Position numbers and translations under genes: made by a program
Notes under the pieces: generated by a model
Told to the model about the DNA's origin: nothing
Seen by the model: only the letters and a program-made list of their open reading frames with translations
Database searches by the model: none
Assembly: GCF_030651185.1 (NCBI RefSeq)
Contig: NZ_JAUSCJ010000022.1
Span: 586,750 to 650,749, forward strand
Reading direction: 5' to 3'
Length of the DNA stretch: 64,000 bases
DNA from: Phenylobacterium sp.
GTDB taxonomy: Bacteria; Pseudomonadota; Alphaproteobacteria; Caulobacterales; Caulobacteraceae
Shown here: one piece after another, positions 1 through 8,717 of the stretch
Layout of the letters: the number at the start of each line of letters is the position of its first letter
Position numbering within the stretch: the stretch's first letter is position 1

Positions 1-840
1 CGGCTCGGTCATGTCCAGCTTGTGGTGCAGGCGATGGTGTAGGGGCGACTGGATCACCCAGCGGCCGACCCAGCCCCAGTCCGAGGTGAGCTGCGAGTGG
101 ATCAGGAAGCCCACCGTGGTCACCAGCACGCTGACGAAGATCATCACCGCCGGCGTCGCGCCCAGGATTCCCAGCGGCAGGTTGATCACGAAGAAGGCGC
201 TGAAGGCGGCCGGATGCTGGCGCGCGGAGGTGACGACACAGAAGTCCTGCGCCGAGTGATGATAGCGGTGAAGCGGCCAGAAGAACCGGCTGTGGTCCAG
301 GCGATGGGTCCAGTAGTCAAAGAAGGTGTAGACGTAGAAATAGATCACCAGCTGGGCGGCGAAGGGCAGGCTGGTCAGGTCGACCGCAAAGCCCGTCCGC
401 GTTTGAATCCAGTCGCGGATCGCCAGGCCTGAGATCATCGACAGGCCCAGCATCATGGCCTTGCCGACCAGATCAAGAACATGACCCTGACCCAGGACCA
501 GGACCGCGAGGTCGGTGCGCATGGACATTGTGGGGCCGAAGATCAGCGCGCGCGTGGAGCTGCGCCGCCAACCGACAACGAGACACTCGATCCACAGCGC
601 GGTGGGCAGGATCACTGCCACCAGGCCGATTCCGGTGACGATGCGATTGTGAAGGTCGGCCACGGTCTTGGACCTGCCGAAGGCCTGCAGGGTCATCTGA
701 TCGGGCAACAGGTTGACCACCGCCCACCAGGCGCCGGCCAGCAAGCCGGCATAGGCCAGAAGACCCACGACGATGGCGGCGCGGCCCAGGATGGACCGAC
801 GGTCGTCCTCCAGCGTCATCGAGGTCTCGGCTAGCACCAT
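1..840 (-). CDS. Fatty acid hydroxylase / sterol desaturase family protein (3' end beyond window)
   Basis: Integral-membrane di-iron oxygenase of the fatty acid hydroxylase superfamily, which hydroxylates or desaturates lipid or sterol substrates. Reading from ATG at 840, 280 codons stay open to the window edge, so the C-terminus is missing. Hydrophobic segments lie near residues 18-42, 68-90 and 110-140. The histidine clusters of the family are present: HRLDH at 179-183, HRYHH at 191-195 and HHRLHH at 268-273. A second ATG at 819 (residue 8) is an alternative start. The substrate cannot be told from sequence. The + strand frames here are shadows. Confidence 0.85.
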   Translation of the reverse strand, partial: MVLAETSMTLEDDRRSILGRAAIVVGLLAYAGLLAGAWWAVVNLLPDQMTLQAFGRSKTVADLHNRIVTGIGLVAVILPTALWIECLVVGWRRSSTRALIFGPTMSMRTDLAVLVLGQGHVLDLVGKAMMLGLSMISGLAIRDWIQTRTGFAVDLTSLPFAAQLVIYFYVYTFFDYWTHRLDHSRFFWPLHRYHHSAQDFCVVTSARQHPAAFSAFFVINLPLGILGATPAVMIFVSVLVTTVGFLIHSQLTSDWGWVGRWVIQSPLHHRLHHKLDMTEP

Positions 841-907
841 CAGTCATAGCTCCACGGGGCAGGGGACCCAGTAGAGCGACTTGGCGTTGAATGGCCGTTA
901 ACGGGGC

Positions 908-936
908 CCGAAAGGGACGCCGGCGCGCCCCTTCGG
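908..936 (-). terminator. Possible hairpin terminator after the DUF3597 gene
   Basis: An imperfect GC-rich hairpin (CCGAAAGGG against CCCCTTCGG) lies just past the stop of the minus-strand DUF3597 gene. There is no clear T-run, so this is a weak call. Confidence 0.25.
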
Positions 937-948
937 TTCTCCGCCCCG

Positions 949-1335
949 TCAGTCCCTGAGGCTGGCGGGGACCTTGCCGCCGTTCTCGGCGAGCTTCGTC
1001 CAGACCGCCTTCTGCAGGGCGATGTTCTGCTCGGCGCTGCCATGGGCGCCGGCGTTGACGCCGAGTTCCATGGCCAGCTCTTTGCGAGCCTCAAGGCTGG
1101 AATCCAGGTCGAGCATCTTCAGCAGGTCGACGATGGAGGTGCGCCAGTTGCCGCCGCCGTCCTTCTGAGTCGCCAGGTCGGACAGCACCGCCTCGACGTC
1201 GACGGGGGCGGGCGCCGGCGCGGCTGCGGCAGGCGCGGCGGGGGCCGCGGGCGTAGCGGCCTTCGGCGCGGGGACCGGGACGGCCGCGGTCTTGTGATTG
1301 AAAATCTTGTCGAAGATCTTGCCGAAAATACTCAT
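949..1335 (-). CDS. DUF3597 family protein
   Basis: A 128-residue protein with two parts. The N-terminus begins MSIFGKIFDKIF and runs into an Ala/Pro-rich linker at about residues 18-47. The C-terminal domain (about 48-128) has the conserved pattern of DUF3597: W-R-T-S-I-V-D-L-L-K, then L-D-S-S-L-E-A-R-K-E-L-A. The biochemical role of the family is not known. It has no signal peptide. It lies 113 bp beyond the TonB receptor stop on the same strand, separated by a strong hairpin, so it is probably transcribed independently. Confidence 0.85.
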   Translation of the reverse strand: MSIFGKIFDKIFNHKTAAVPVPAPKAATPAAPAAPAAAAPAPAPVDVEAVLSDLATQKDGGGNWRTSIVDLLKMLDLDSSLEARKELAMELGVNAGAHGSAEQNIALQKAVWTKLAENGGKVPASLRD

Positions 1336-1407
1336 GAGCGCCTCGCTGGAATGTGAGGACAGAAGGCTCGGGAGTCCGGCTGGGTTCCGCGCTTGCGGAA
1401 CAAAGCG

Positions 1408-1438
1408 CCTGGGCCGCCCGCGCTGCGGACGGCCCAGG
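1408..1438 (-). terminator. Hairpin terminator downstream of the TonB-dependent receptor
   Basis: The arms CCTGGGCCG (1408-1416) and CGGCCCAGG (1430-1438) pair perfectly, and an inner CCGC/GCGG pair extends the stem. It sits 10 bp past the receptor stop, followed on the minus strand by a short TTTG tract. It is likely a transcription terminator. Confidence 0.6.
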
Positions 1439-1448
1439 GCTGTCGGTC

Positions 1449-3710
1449 TTAGCCGCCGAAGTTGGCGCGGATCGTGACGCCGTAGTAGCGCTCGGAGTCA
1501 CGCGGCACCTGCTGGCGGATGTAGGTGCTGGTGATGCGGGCGGTCGTGTAGAACTCGTCGGTGATGTTCTTGACGACGAAGGTCACCCGGTAGCGGTCGT
1601 CGCGGTCAACCAGCGCGACGCTGGCGTCCCATAGGCCGTAGCCTTCCAGGGCCGGGCCGATCACCGGGTTGTTGGCGTTCGGGCGGCCGGCGTCCTGGTG
1701 CACGAAGGACGTGTTCAGGTTGATGTCGAAGGGCAGGGACGGGGTTTCCACCCGGTAGTCGGCGGCCAGACTCCACTTCCCCTTGGGCGCGCCGAGCGGC
1801 TGGCCATTGACCGCCGAGCACGAGGCCGGCGAACCGGGCGGGCAGTAGAACTGTTCGATCTTGGCGTCGGTGTAGCTGGCGCCGCCCGACAGGGTCAGGT
1901 TGGCGATCGGCCGCGCCGTGAAGTCGGCCTCGAGGCCCTTGGTGGAGACCTCGCCCGCGTTCACCAGGCGGCTGACGATGGTGCCGGCCACGGTGTCGAA
2001 GTTGGTGGTCTGGAAGCCCGAATATTCCGTTTTGAAGGCGGCCAGATTGAGGATCAGGCGGCGGTCGAACAGCGCGGTCTTCAAGCCGATTTCGTAGGCG
2101 TCCGAGGTCTCCGGCTGCAGCGGGATGGTGTCGAAGCCCTGCATGTTGAAGAACACGTTGATCGCGGGCCCCTTGTAGCCGCGGGCGTAGTTCACATAGG
2201 CCGAGATGTCGTCGTTGATCTGGTACTGCAGGCCGAGCCGGCCCGAGGTGCCCCGCGTCGTGGTGGAGCCCGTCGCCGCGAAGTTCGGGCGGACACCGGC
2301 GGTGGCCGTGGCGAAGGCCGAGACCCGGGCGAAGTTGAAGTTGATCTCGTCACGCGACTGCCGCAGGCCGACGATGCCGGTCAGCCTGTCGTTGAAGTGC
2401 AGGTTGGCCTGACCGAAGATCGCGGAGTTCTGCAGGCCGGTGGTGAAGTTCGCCGTGCCGTTCGAGGTCACCGCGTAGGTGGACGAACCCGGGGCGCAGG
2501 CGCCGCCGGCCAGGGTCGTGGCGGTGCAGCCGACGTTGAAGCGGTTGAAGTAGTTGTCCTGGTCGGTCTTGTAGTAATAGGCGCCGACCACGTAATCGAC
2601 CACGCCGCCGATCGGCGAAGCCAGGCGGACTTCCTGGGTGAACTGGTTGAAGTCCAGCAGGCCGGTGTCGCGCGAGGACGAGGTGCCGACGCGTTTGCCC
2701 TGCACTGCGGTGTAGTCACCGTCGCGGTACTCGGTGTTGCCCCAGCCGCGCCAGGCGGTGATGGAGGTCAGGGTATATTCGCCCAGGCGATAGTCGATCT
2801 GGCCCGAATATCCCCAGCTGCTGTCCTTGGTGACCGGATCCACGTCATTGTTGATGTCGCGGTTGGTGGGCCCCACCACCAGCGGGGCTTCCTGGCCGAT
2901 GATGGCGTCGCCCGGAGTCGCGTAGCCGATGACGTCGGCGGAGGCGTTGTCCACCGCGTTGGTCCAGTCGGCAATCAGGTTGACCGTCAGGTTTTCGGTG
3001 GGGGTCCATTCCAACTTGCCGCGCACGCCGGCGCGTTCATAGCCGTTCACGGTCTCGCCGTTGAAGACGTTCTTGGCGTTGCCGTCGTACTGGCCGTACA
3101 CGCCGGTCACGCCGAACAGCAGGGTGTCGCTGATCGGACCGCTGTAGCCCGCGCGGACGCGATATTCGTTGCCGTCGAAGTATGAGGCTTCCACGAAGCT
3201 CTTCGGTATCGCCGAGGGCTTGCGGGTGATGATCGAGACCACGCCGGCCGAGGCGTTCTTGCCGAACAGCGTGCCTTGCGGGCCGCGCAGGACTTCGACG
3301 CGTTCCACATCGAAGAGGTCGAAGAAGGCCTGGCCCGAGCGGGCGAAGACCACGCCGTCGATCACCGTCGAAACGGCGGGTTCCGAACCCGAGGAGAAGG
3401 AGGTGGTGCCGATCCCGCGGATGTTAAGCGACGAGTTGACGTTGGTGGTGCCCTTCCGGAAGGTCAGGGACGGGACCTGTTCCACCAGTTGCTCGGTGCT
3501 GAAGGTCTGACGGGCTTCAAGCTGGTCGCCGCTGATCACGCTCACGGCCACCGGAACCTTCTGCAGGCTCTCAGAACGGCGCTGGGCGGTGACAACGACC
3601 TCGGCGACCTGGCCGTCATCGGCCTGGGCGAAGGCGAAAGCCGGAACGGCGGCGGACGCCATCAAGGCGGCCAAGGCTATGCCGTAGCGTCGTTGAATTG
3701 AAATGCTCAT
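1449..3710 (-). CDS. TonB-dependent outer-membrane receptor
   Basis: Outer-membrane beta-barrel receptor that imports a large or scarce ligand using TonB energy. From ATG at 3710 it is 753 residues. That start is chosen because a GGGGGA ribosome site precedes it and a signal peptide (about residues 1-28, ending A-F-A-Q-A) follows directly; a longer upstream frame exists but lacks these. The plug domain (about 40-160) contains V-V-V-T-A-Q-R-R, N-I-R-G-I-G and V-L-R-G-P-Q-G-T-L-F-G-K. The remainder is barrel, with a late P-E-T-S-D-A-Y-E-I-G-L-K segment typical of the family. It is divergent from the sulfoquinovosidase gene across a 246-bp intergenic region, which suggests but does not prove a sugar or sulfolipid ligand. 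Confidence 0.95.
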   Translation of the reverse strand: MSISIQRRYGIALAALMASAAVPAFAFAQADDGQVAEVVVTAQRRSESLQKVPVAVSVISGDQLEARQTFSTEQLVEQVPSLTFRKGTTNVNSSLNIRGIGTTSFSSGSEPAVSTVIDGVVFARSGQAFFDLFDVERVEVLRGPQGTLFGKNASAGVVSIITRKPSAIPKSFVEASYFDGNEYRVRAGYSGPISDTLLFGVTGVYGQYDGNAKNVFNGETVNGYERAGVRGKLEWTPTENLTVNLIADWTNAVDNASADVIGYATPGDAIIGQEAPLVVGPTNRDINNDVDPVTKDSSWGYSGQIDYRLGEYTLTSITAWRGWGNTEYRDGDYTAVQGKRVGTSSSRDTGLLDFNQFTQEVRLASPIGGVVDYVVGAYYYKTDQDNYFNRFNVGCTATTLAGGACAPGSSTYAVTSNGTANFTTGLQNSAIFGQANLHFNDRLTGIVGLRQSRDEINFNFARVSAFATATAGVRPNFAATGSTTTRGTSGRLGLQYQINDDISAYVNYARGYKGPAINVFFNMQGFDTIPLQPETSDAYEIGLKTALFDRRLILNLAAFKTEYSGFQTTNFDTVAGTIVSRLVNAGEVSTKGLEADFTARPIANLTLSGGASYTDAKIEQFYCPPGSPASCSAVNGQPLGAPKGKWSLAADYRVETPSLPFDINLNTSFVHQDAGRPNANNPVIGPALEGYGLWDASVALVDRDDRYRVTFVVKNITDEFYTTARITSTYIRQQVPRDSERYYGVTIRANFGG

Positions 3711-3810
3711 GGTGAAATCCCCCGATTCAGTGGTGCGCAATTCGCCCCGTCGGCCGTTTCCCGGCCAGTGGCCGCATACCTGCACAACAGACTGGCAAAG
3801 CCAACAAACT

Positions 3811-3840
3811 TATATGACTATATGATATATTGCTTGACGG
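3811..3840. promoter_or_regulatory. AT-rich direct-repeat region between divergent TonB receptor and sulfoquinovosidase genes
   Basis: The intergenic region holds a strikingly AT-rich patch at 3811-3830 with TATATGA twice (3811-3817 and 3819-3825), followed by TTGACG at 3834-3839, a possible -35 box reading toward the sulfoquinovosidase gene. This is a candidate shared control region; the regulator is unknown and not adjacent. Confidence 0.35.
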
Positions 3841-3956
3841 GGCTGGCCTAGAGAACACAGCCCGCGCCGACGCCGGGTTTCTAGCGGAACCGGGTCTGGC
3901 GCCCGCATTAGAATTGTACGCGCGGACCCCCAGGGATTCTGGGTAGAGGAGTTTGC

Positions 3957-5960
3957 ATGCAGGTGAACGAGCAGCCCTCGGGCTTTGAGGTCGTCGAGGC
4001 CGGACGGGTGATTCTGCGCCACACGTTCGACGCGCCCTGCGCCTTCGTCGGCCGCGGCGAACCCGAGGTTCAGATGCTGCGGGGAAACTTCAAGATCGGC
4101 GACTATGTCACCGAGCGGATGCCTCTGCGCGCTGCCACGATCATCCGGCAGGGCGACGCGGTTTCGATCAATCTGGCGGCCTCGGCGTCCGAGGCCCCGG
4201 CCCTGGTGCTGACGATCATTGGCGCCGCGATCGGCCTGGAGGCTGCCGATCCCAGCCTCAACCGCCTGTGGATCCGCACAGTGGCTGAGGCCGGCGAGCA
4301 TATCTGGGGCGGCGGCGAACAGATGTCCTATTTCGACATGCGCGGCCGGCGCTTCCCGCTGTGGACCTCGGAGCCGGGGGTGGGGCGCGACAAGAGCAGG
4401 ATGATCACCCTGCAGGCCGACCTCGCCGGCGCTGGGGGCGACTACTTCAACACCAACTATCCGCAGCCGACCTATGTCTCGTCGCGCAGATACGCCCTGC
4501 ACGTGGACACCACCGCCTACAGCGTCTTCGACTTCCGCCACGACGGCTTCCACGAGATCGAAGTCTGGGAGATCCCCGCCAAGATCGAGGTCTGGGCGCG
4601 CGACACCTTCGTGGAGATCGTGGGCGTCCTCTCCGAGCGCTTCGGCCGCCAGCCGCAGCTTCCGGCCTGGGTGCTGGAGGGCGCCATCGTGGGCCTCAAA
4701 CAAGGGGCCGAGAGCTTCGACCGGCTGCAGAACTTCCTCGACGCTGACGTCGCGGTCGCCGGCCTCTGGTGCGAGGACTGGGTCGGGCTGCGCGTCACCT
4801 CCTTCGGAAAGCGCCTGTTCTGGGACTGGAAGTGGAACCCCAAGCGCTATCCCAACCTCGACACCCAGATCGGCGAGCTGCGGGCCAAGGGCATCCGCTT
4901 CCTGGGCTATGTGAACCCGTACCTGGCGGTGGACGGCAGCCTCTATGAGGTGGCCAGGGCAAAGGGCTATCTGGCGCTCACCCTGGACGGCGCGGGCCCC
5001 TACATCGTCGACTTCGGCGAGTTCGACTGCGGCGTGGTGGACTTCACGATTCCGGAGGCCTGCGCGTGGTTCGAAGACGAGATCATCGGCCGCCAGATGC
5101 TGGACTTCGGCCTCTCCGGCTGGATGGCCGACTTCGGTGAATACCTGCCCACCGACGTGAAGCTGGCCAACGGCGTCGACGGCATGCTGATGCACAACGC
5201 TTGGCCGACCCTGTGGGCGGAGGTCAACGCCCGAGCCGTGGCAAAGCGCGGCCTGACCGGCGAGGCGCTGTTCTTCCTGCGGGCGGGCTTCACGGGGGTG
5301 CAGGCCCATTGCCCGCTGCTGTGGGCCGGAGACCAGTCGGTGGATTTCAGCCGCCATGACGGGATCGGCACCGTCATCTGCGGGGCGCTGTCCTCAGGCC
5401 TGCTGGGCAACGCCTACCACCACAGCGACATCGGCGGGTACACCAGCCTGTTCGGCAACGTTCGTACTCCCGAACTGCTGATGCGCTGGTCGGAGATGGC
5501 GGCCTTCACGCCGGTGATGCGATCCCACGAAGGCAACCGGCCCGACGAAAACCTGCAGTTGGACGGTGACCCGCAGGTCCTGTCGCACTTCGCGCGTATG
5601 ACGAAGGTCTACCGCCATCTCGCCCCCTACGTGGCGCGGCTGTCGGCCGACGCCGCAGCGACGGGGCTGCCGCTGCAACGGCCCATGTTCCTGCACTTCC
5701 AGGATGACCCGAGTACCTATGCCGACCAGACTCAGTACCTCTACGGTGCCGATCTGTTGGTCGCGCCGGTGATCGAAGAAGGAGCCCTGGAGCGGACGGT
5801 CTACCTCCCGGCGGGCGCCGCCTGGGTGAACGCCTGGACGGGCGAGGCGCAGGTCGGCGGCGCGGAGATCGTGGCGCCGGCGGCCCTCGGCTATCCGCCG
5901 GTCTTCTATCGCCAGGGCTCGGCCGACGCCGCCCTGTTCGCCGGCCTCGCACAGATCTAG
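3957..5960 (+). CDS. yihQ: Sulfoquinovosidase (GH31, YihQ type)
   Basis: Glycoside hydrolase family 31 enzyme expected to release sulfoquinovose from sulfoquinovosyl glycerol or related sulfolipid headgroups, in the cytoplasm (no signal peptide). It has 667 residues, close to E. coli YihQ. The nucleophile motif W-M-A-D-F-G-E-Y gives Asp392 and W-A-G-D-Q gives acid/base Asp459. Tyr495 lies in D-I-G-G-Y. These sit exactly 13 residues before YihQ Asp405, Asp472 and Tyr508. The sulfonate-binding pair Arg286/Trp289 (K-R-L-F-W) is 15 before YihQ Arg301/Trp304 and has the same spacing. The E. coli numbering is recalled family knowledge. The start is ATG 3957 with AGAGGAG six bases upstream. It is followed after 14 bp by an esterase-like gene. 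No sulfoquinovose catabolic genes (sulfo-EMP or sulfo-ED) are in the window. Confidence 0.88.
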   Translation: MQVNEQPSGFEVVEAGRVILRHTFDAPCAFVGRGEPEVQMLRGNFKIGDYVTERMPLRAATIIRQGDAVSINLAASASEAPALVLTIIGAAIGLEAADPSLNRLWIRTVAEAGEHIWGGGEQMSYFDMRGRRFPLWTSEPGVGRDKSRMITLQADLAGAGGDYFNTNYPQPTYVSSRRYALHVDTTAYSVFDFRHDGFHEIEVWEIPAKIEVWARDTFVEIVGVLSERFGRQPQLPAWVLEGAIVGLKQGAESFDRLQNFLDADVAVAGLWCEDWVGLRVTSFGKRLFWDWKWNPKRYPNLDTQIGELRAKGIRFLGYVNPYLAVDGSLYEVARAKGYLALTLDGAGPYIVDFGEFDCGVVDFTIPEACAWFEDEIIGRQMLDFGLSGWMADFGEYLPTDVKLANGVDGMLMHNAWPTLWAEVNARAVAKRGLTGEALFFLRAGFTGVQAHCPLLWAGDQSVDFSRHDGIGTVICGALSSGLLGNAYHHSDIGGYTSLFGNVRTPELLMRWSEMAAFTPVMRSHEGNRPDENLQLDGDPQVLSHFARMTKVYRHLAPYVARLSADAAATGLPLQRPMFLHFQDDPSTYADQTQYLYGADLLVAPVIEEGALERTVYLPAGAAWVNAWTGEAQVGGAEIVAPAALGYPPVFYRQGSADAALFAGLAQI

Positions 5961-5974
5961 TTCGGAGTAGCCTG

Positions 5975-6868
5975 ATGACCGATACCGACCGCCGAGGCCT
6001 GCTGGCCGCCGGCATCCTCACCTCCGCGCTGGCAGGCGTGGGCGGCAAGGCCGTCGCGAAAGCCAGTCCGGCGGAGATGATCGAGCTCTGGCCAGATGGG
6101 GCGCCCGGCGGCTCCAAGGTGACCGTCACCGAGAAGGCTGTTGATGTGGTCGACAAGGGCTCCACCGGCCGCGACATTTCCGGGATCACCAAGCCGCGCT
6201 TCAGTCTGCACCGACCGAAGAAGGCCACCGACACCGCGATCCTGGTGCTGGCTGGCGGCGCCTTCAATCGCGTGGTGTTCGACAAGGAGGGCGAGGAGGT
6301 CTGCGCCTGGCTGGCCGACAACGGGATCGCCGCGGGCGCCCTGCTGTACCGCCTGCCGGGCGACGGCTGGGATGCGGGGCAGGACGCCCCCGTCCAGGAC
6401 GCCAAACGCGCCCTGCGGCTGCTGGTCCAGGCGACCGGCGCCAAGCGCGTCGGGATCATGGGCTTCTCGGCCGGCGGCACGATCGCCGGAGCCGTGGTCG
6501 CCCGAGGGGCGGAGGCGCTCTATCCGCCGGTGGACGCCGCCGACAAGCTGGATGCGACCCCGAGCTTCATGTGCCTGGGCTATCCCTATCTGAACGTGCC
6601 GAGGGGGCAGCGTGAGAACATGTTCCCAGGTTTCACGAAGGACACTCCGCCGACCTTCTTCTTCCATGCCGCCGATGACGCCCGGGTGACGATGGTCAAC
6701 TCGATCCAGCCGTTCCAGGAGCTGCGCGCCCTCGGCGTCCCCGCCGCGCTGCACGTCTTTGAGAGCGGCGCCCACGGCTTCGGCCTGCGGGCGCCTGAGG
6801 GTTCATCGGCCGCTTGCTGGCCCGACCTGTTCCTCGCCTGGGCGAAGGCTGGCGGGCATCTGGGCTAG
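5975..6868 (+). CDS. Secreted alpha/beta hydrolase (acetylesterase/lipase-like)
   Basis: A 297-residue alpha/beta hydrolase of the esterase/lipase type often named acetyl esterase or BD-FAE. The N-terminus carries a twin-arginine-like leader (D-R-R-G-L-L then a hydrophobic stretch to A-V-A at about residue 28), suggesting export. The nucleophile elbow G-F-S-A-G-G gives Ser165; Asp235 (H-A-A-D-D) and His267 (G-A-H-G-F) complete the triad. It follows the sulfoquinovosidase by 14 bp with its own GGAG site, so the two are probably co-transcribed. Deacylation of sulfolipid before sulfoquinovoside cleavage is an attractive but unproven role; deacetylation of a carbohydrate is equally possible. Confidence 0.85.
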   Translation: MTDTDRRGLLAAGILTSALAGVGGKAVAKASPAEMIELWPDGAPGGSKVTVTEKAVDVVDKGSTGRDISGITKPRFSLHRPKKATDTAILVLAGGAFNRVVFDKEGEEVCAWLADNGIAAGALLYRLPGDGWDAGQDAPVQDAKRALRLLVQATGAKRVGIMGFSAGGTIAGAVVARGAEALYPPVDAADKLDATPSFMCLGYPYLNVPRGQRENMFPGFTKDTPPTFFFHAADDARVTMVNSIQPFQELRALGVPAALHVFESGAHGFGLRAPEGSSAACWPDLFLAWAKAGGHLG

Positions 6869-6871
6869 AGG

Positions 6872-8608
6872 CTACTCCGCGGCCTGAGCCATCGGCGCGT
6901 ACTGAGGCCCGCGGATCAGCTTGCCGGGCATTTCGCCGGTGGCCTCGCCATTCTCGAAGGTGACAACGCCGTCGACAATCGTGGCGACATAGCCCTGGGC
7001 CCGCTGGATCAGGCGGCGGCCCTCGGCCGGCAGGTCGAAGGCCATCTCCGGCGCCAAGATCGCCAGCTTCTCGAAGTCGATCAGGTTGAGGTCGGCCTTC
7101 ATGCCGGGCGCCAGTGTCCCGCGATCGTGCAGACCGTAAAGTCGGGCGGTGTCTCGGGTCTGCATGGAGACCACCTTCTCCAGGCTCAGGCGCTCGCCGC
7201 GCGAACGGTCGCGGACCCAGTGGGTCAGCATGTAGGTGGGGAAGCTGGCGTCGCAGATCACCCCGCAATGCGCGCCGCCGTCCGACAGGCTGAGCACAGT
7301 GTTCGGGTGGTTCATCATCTCGTGGATGTGGTCGAAGTTGAACTCCGCGTAGTTCAACAGCGGCAGGTAGATGTAGCCGCGGCCGTCCTTCTCCATGAGC
7401 ATGTCATAGACGATGGCGTCGGGGGCCTGGCCGGTGGCCTTCGCCAGGGCGGCGATGGAGTCCTCGGCGCGGGGCTCGTAGTCCAGGCCGCTCTCGTGCT
7501 CCAGACGGAACATCCGGTCGAAGCCCTGGGTGAGGATCATGCCGATGGCGCCCATCTGGCGTGAGGGCTCGGCGAGGATCTTGGCCCGAACCTCGGGGTC
7601 GCGTAGGTGGACGATCCGCTCGGCGAAGGGCAGGGCGGCGAGCCGGCGATAGGTGTCGCGGCCGATGAAGGGATGCACCGTACTTTGCCAACCCAGCACC
7701 ATGCCGGTGGGGCGGCAGGCAATCTGGGCCGTGATCTGGGCGCCTTCGGCGCGGGCCTCCTCGGTCAGCTGCAGCAGGCGGCGCCAGCCATCGGCCTTCG
7801 CCGGGGATTGCAGCAGGCCATAAGTAACCGGCACGCCGGTCTCGACCGACAACGACCGCATCCAGTTGAACTCGTCTTCGGCGGGGGCCATGTCGGACGC
7901 CATCTCGAAGACCCCATGGCCAGCCAGACCCATGGCCCTGCCGATGCCCAGCAGTTCGTCCTCGGCGGCGAAGGTGCCGGGGACGGGTTCGCCATCCTTG
8001 GCCAGGTGCAGCATGGTGCGCGAGGTGGAGAACCCAAGCGCGCCAGCGGCCACGCCCTCACCGACGATGCGCGACATCTCGGCGATGTCTTCGGCCGTGG
8101 CGGGCTCGTTGCGCGCGCCGCGCTCGCCCATGACATAGGCCCGCACCGCGCCGTGCGGCACCTGGGTCGCCACGTCGATCACCCGGGGCTGTCCCTCCAG
8201 GCTGTCGAGATATTGTGGGAAGGTTTCCCAGGTCCATTTGATGCCCTCGGAGAGGGCCGCGCCGGGGATATCCTCGACACCTTCCATAAGCTCGATCAGC
8301 CAGGCGTGACGATCAGGACGGACCGGCGCGAATCCGACGCCGCAGTTGCCCATCACCGCCGTGGTCACCCCGTGCCAGCTTGAGGGCGCTAGGTAGGGGT
8401 CCCAGGTGACCTGGCCGTCATAGTGGGTGTGGATGTCGACCCAGCCCGGGGTGACGATCAGGCCGCCGGCGTCGATCTCGCGACGTCCGCCTTGCGTGAT
8501 CTTTCCAATGGCGGTGATCTTGCCGTTGTCGATGGCGATGTCGGCCAAGAAGGCCGGGGTCTCGGCGCCGTCCACCACGCGCCCGTTTCGGATCACCAGA
8601 TCATGCAT
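6872..8608 (-). CDS. D-aminoacylase-like amidohydrolase (amidohydrolase family 3)
   Basis: Metal-dependent amidohydrolase related to N-acyl-D-amino-acid deacylases, 578 residues from ATG 8608. That start is preferred to an upstream extension because a GAGGG site precedes it and M-H-D-L-V-I-R-N-G is the usual family N-terminus. Metal ligands H60-x-H62 lie in D-I-H-T-H. Further landmarks are the G-N-C-G-V-G-F-A-P segment and the late S-D-G-G-A-H-C motif bearing the catalytic aspartate. It runs convergently to the esterase gene with only a few bases between stops. The exact substrate cannot be assigned; other members hydrolyse dihydropyrimidines or N-acyl amines. Confidence 0.85.
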   Translation of the reverse strand: MHDLVIRNGRVVDGAETPAFLADIAIDNGKITAIGKITQGGRREIDAGGLIVTPGWVDIHTHYDGQVTWDPYLAPSSWHGVTTAVMGNCGVGFAPVRPDRHAWLIELMEGVEDIPGAALSEGIKWTWETFPQYLDSLEGQPRVIDVATQVPHGAVRAYVMGERGARNEPATAEDIAEMSRIVGEGVAAGALGFSTSRTMLHLAKDGEPVPGTFAAEDELLGIGRAMGLAGHGVFEMASDMAPAEDEFNWMRSLSVETGVPVTYGLLQSPAKADGWRRLLQLTEEARAEGAQITAQIACRPTGMVLGWQSTVHPFIGRDTYRRLAALPFAERIVHLRDPEVRAKILAEPSRQMGAIGMILTQGFDRMFRLEHESGLDYEPRAEDSIAALAKATGQAPDAIVYDMLMEKDGRGYIYLPLLNYAEFNFDHIHEMMNHPNTVLSLSDGGAHCGVICDASFPTYMLTHWVRDRSRGERLSLEKVVSMQTRDTARLYGLHDRGTLAPGMKADLNLIDFEKLAILAPEMAFDLPAEGRRLIQRAQGYVATIVDGVVTFENGEATGEMPGKLIRGPQYAPMAQAAE

Positions 8609-8717
8609 CGTCCGCCCTCGGTCGAGGTTCCACGCAGACGTCATTCCGACCGCGCCTGCGGACCCAACTCCAGAGAGCATGAACCCAAGTTGCACGGCCG
8701 GAAAGTATGACCCCACG

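Noticed and set aside
1698..3185. Long + strand open frame opposite the TonB receptor
   Set aside because: Low-complexity Arg/Gly/Val-rich translation with no motif; an antisense shadow of a well-supported GC-rich gene.
3810..5357. 515-codon minus-strand frame opposite the sulfoquinovosidase
   Set aside because: Shadow of the GH31 gene; no recognisable domain.
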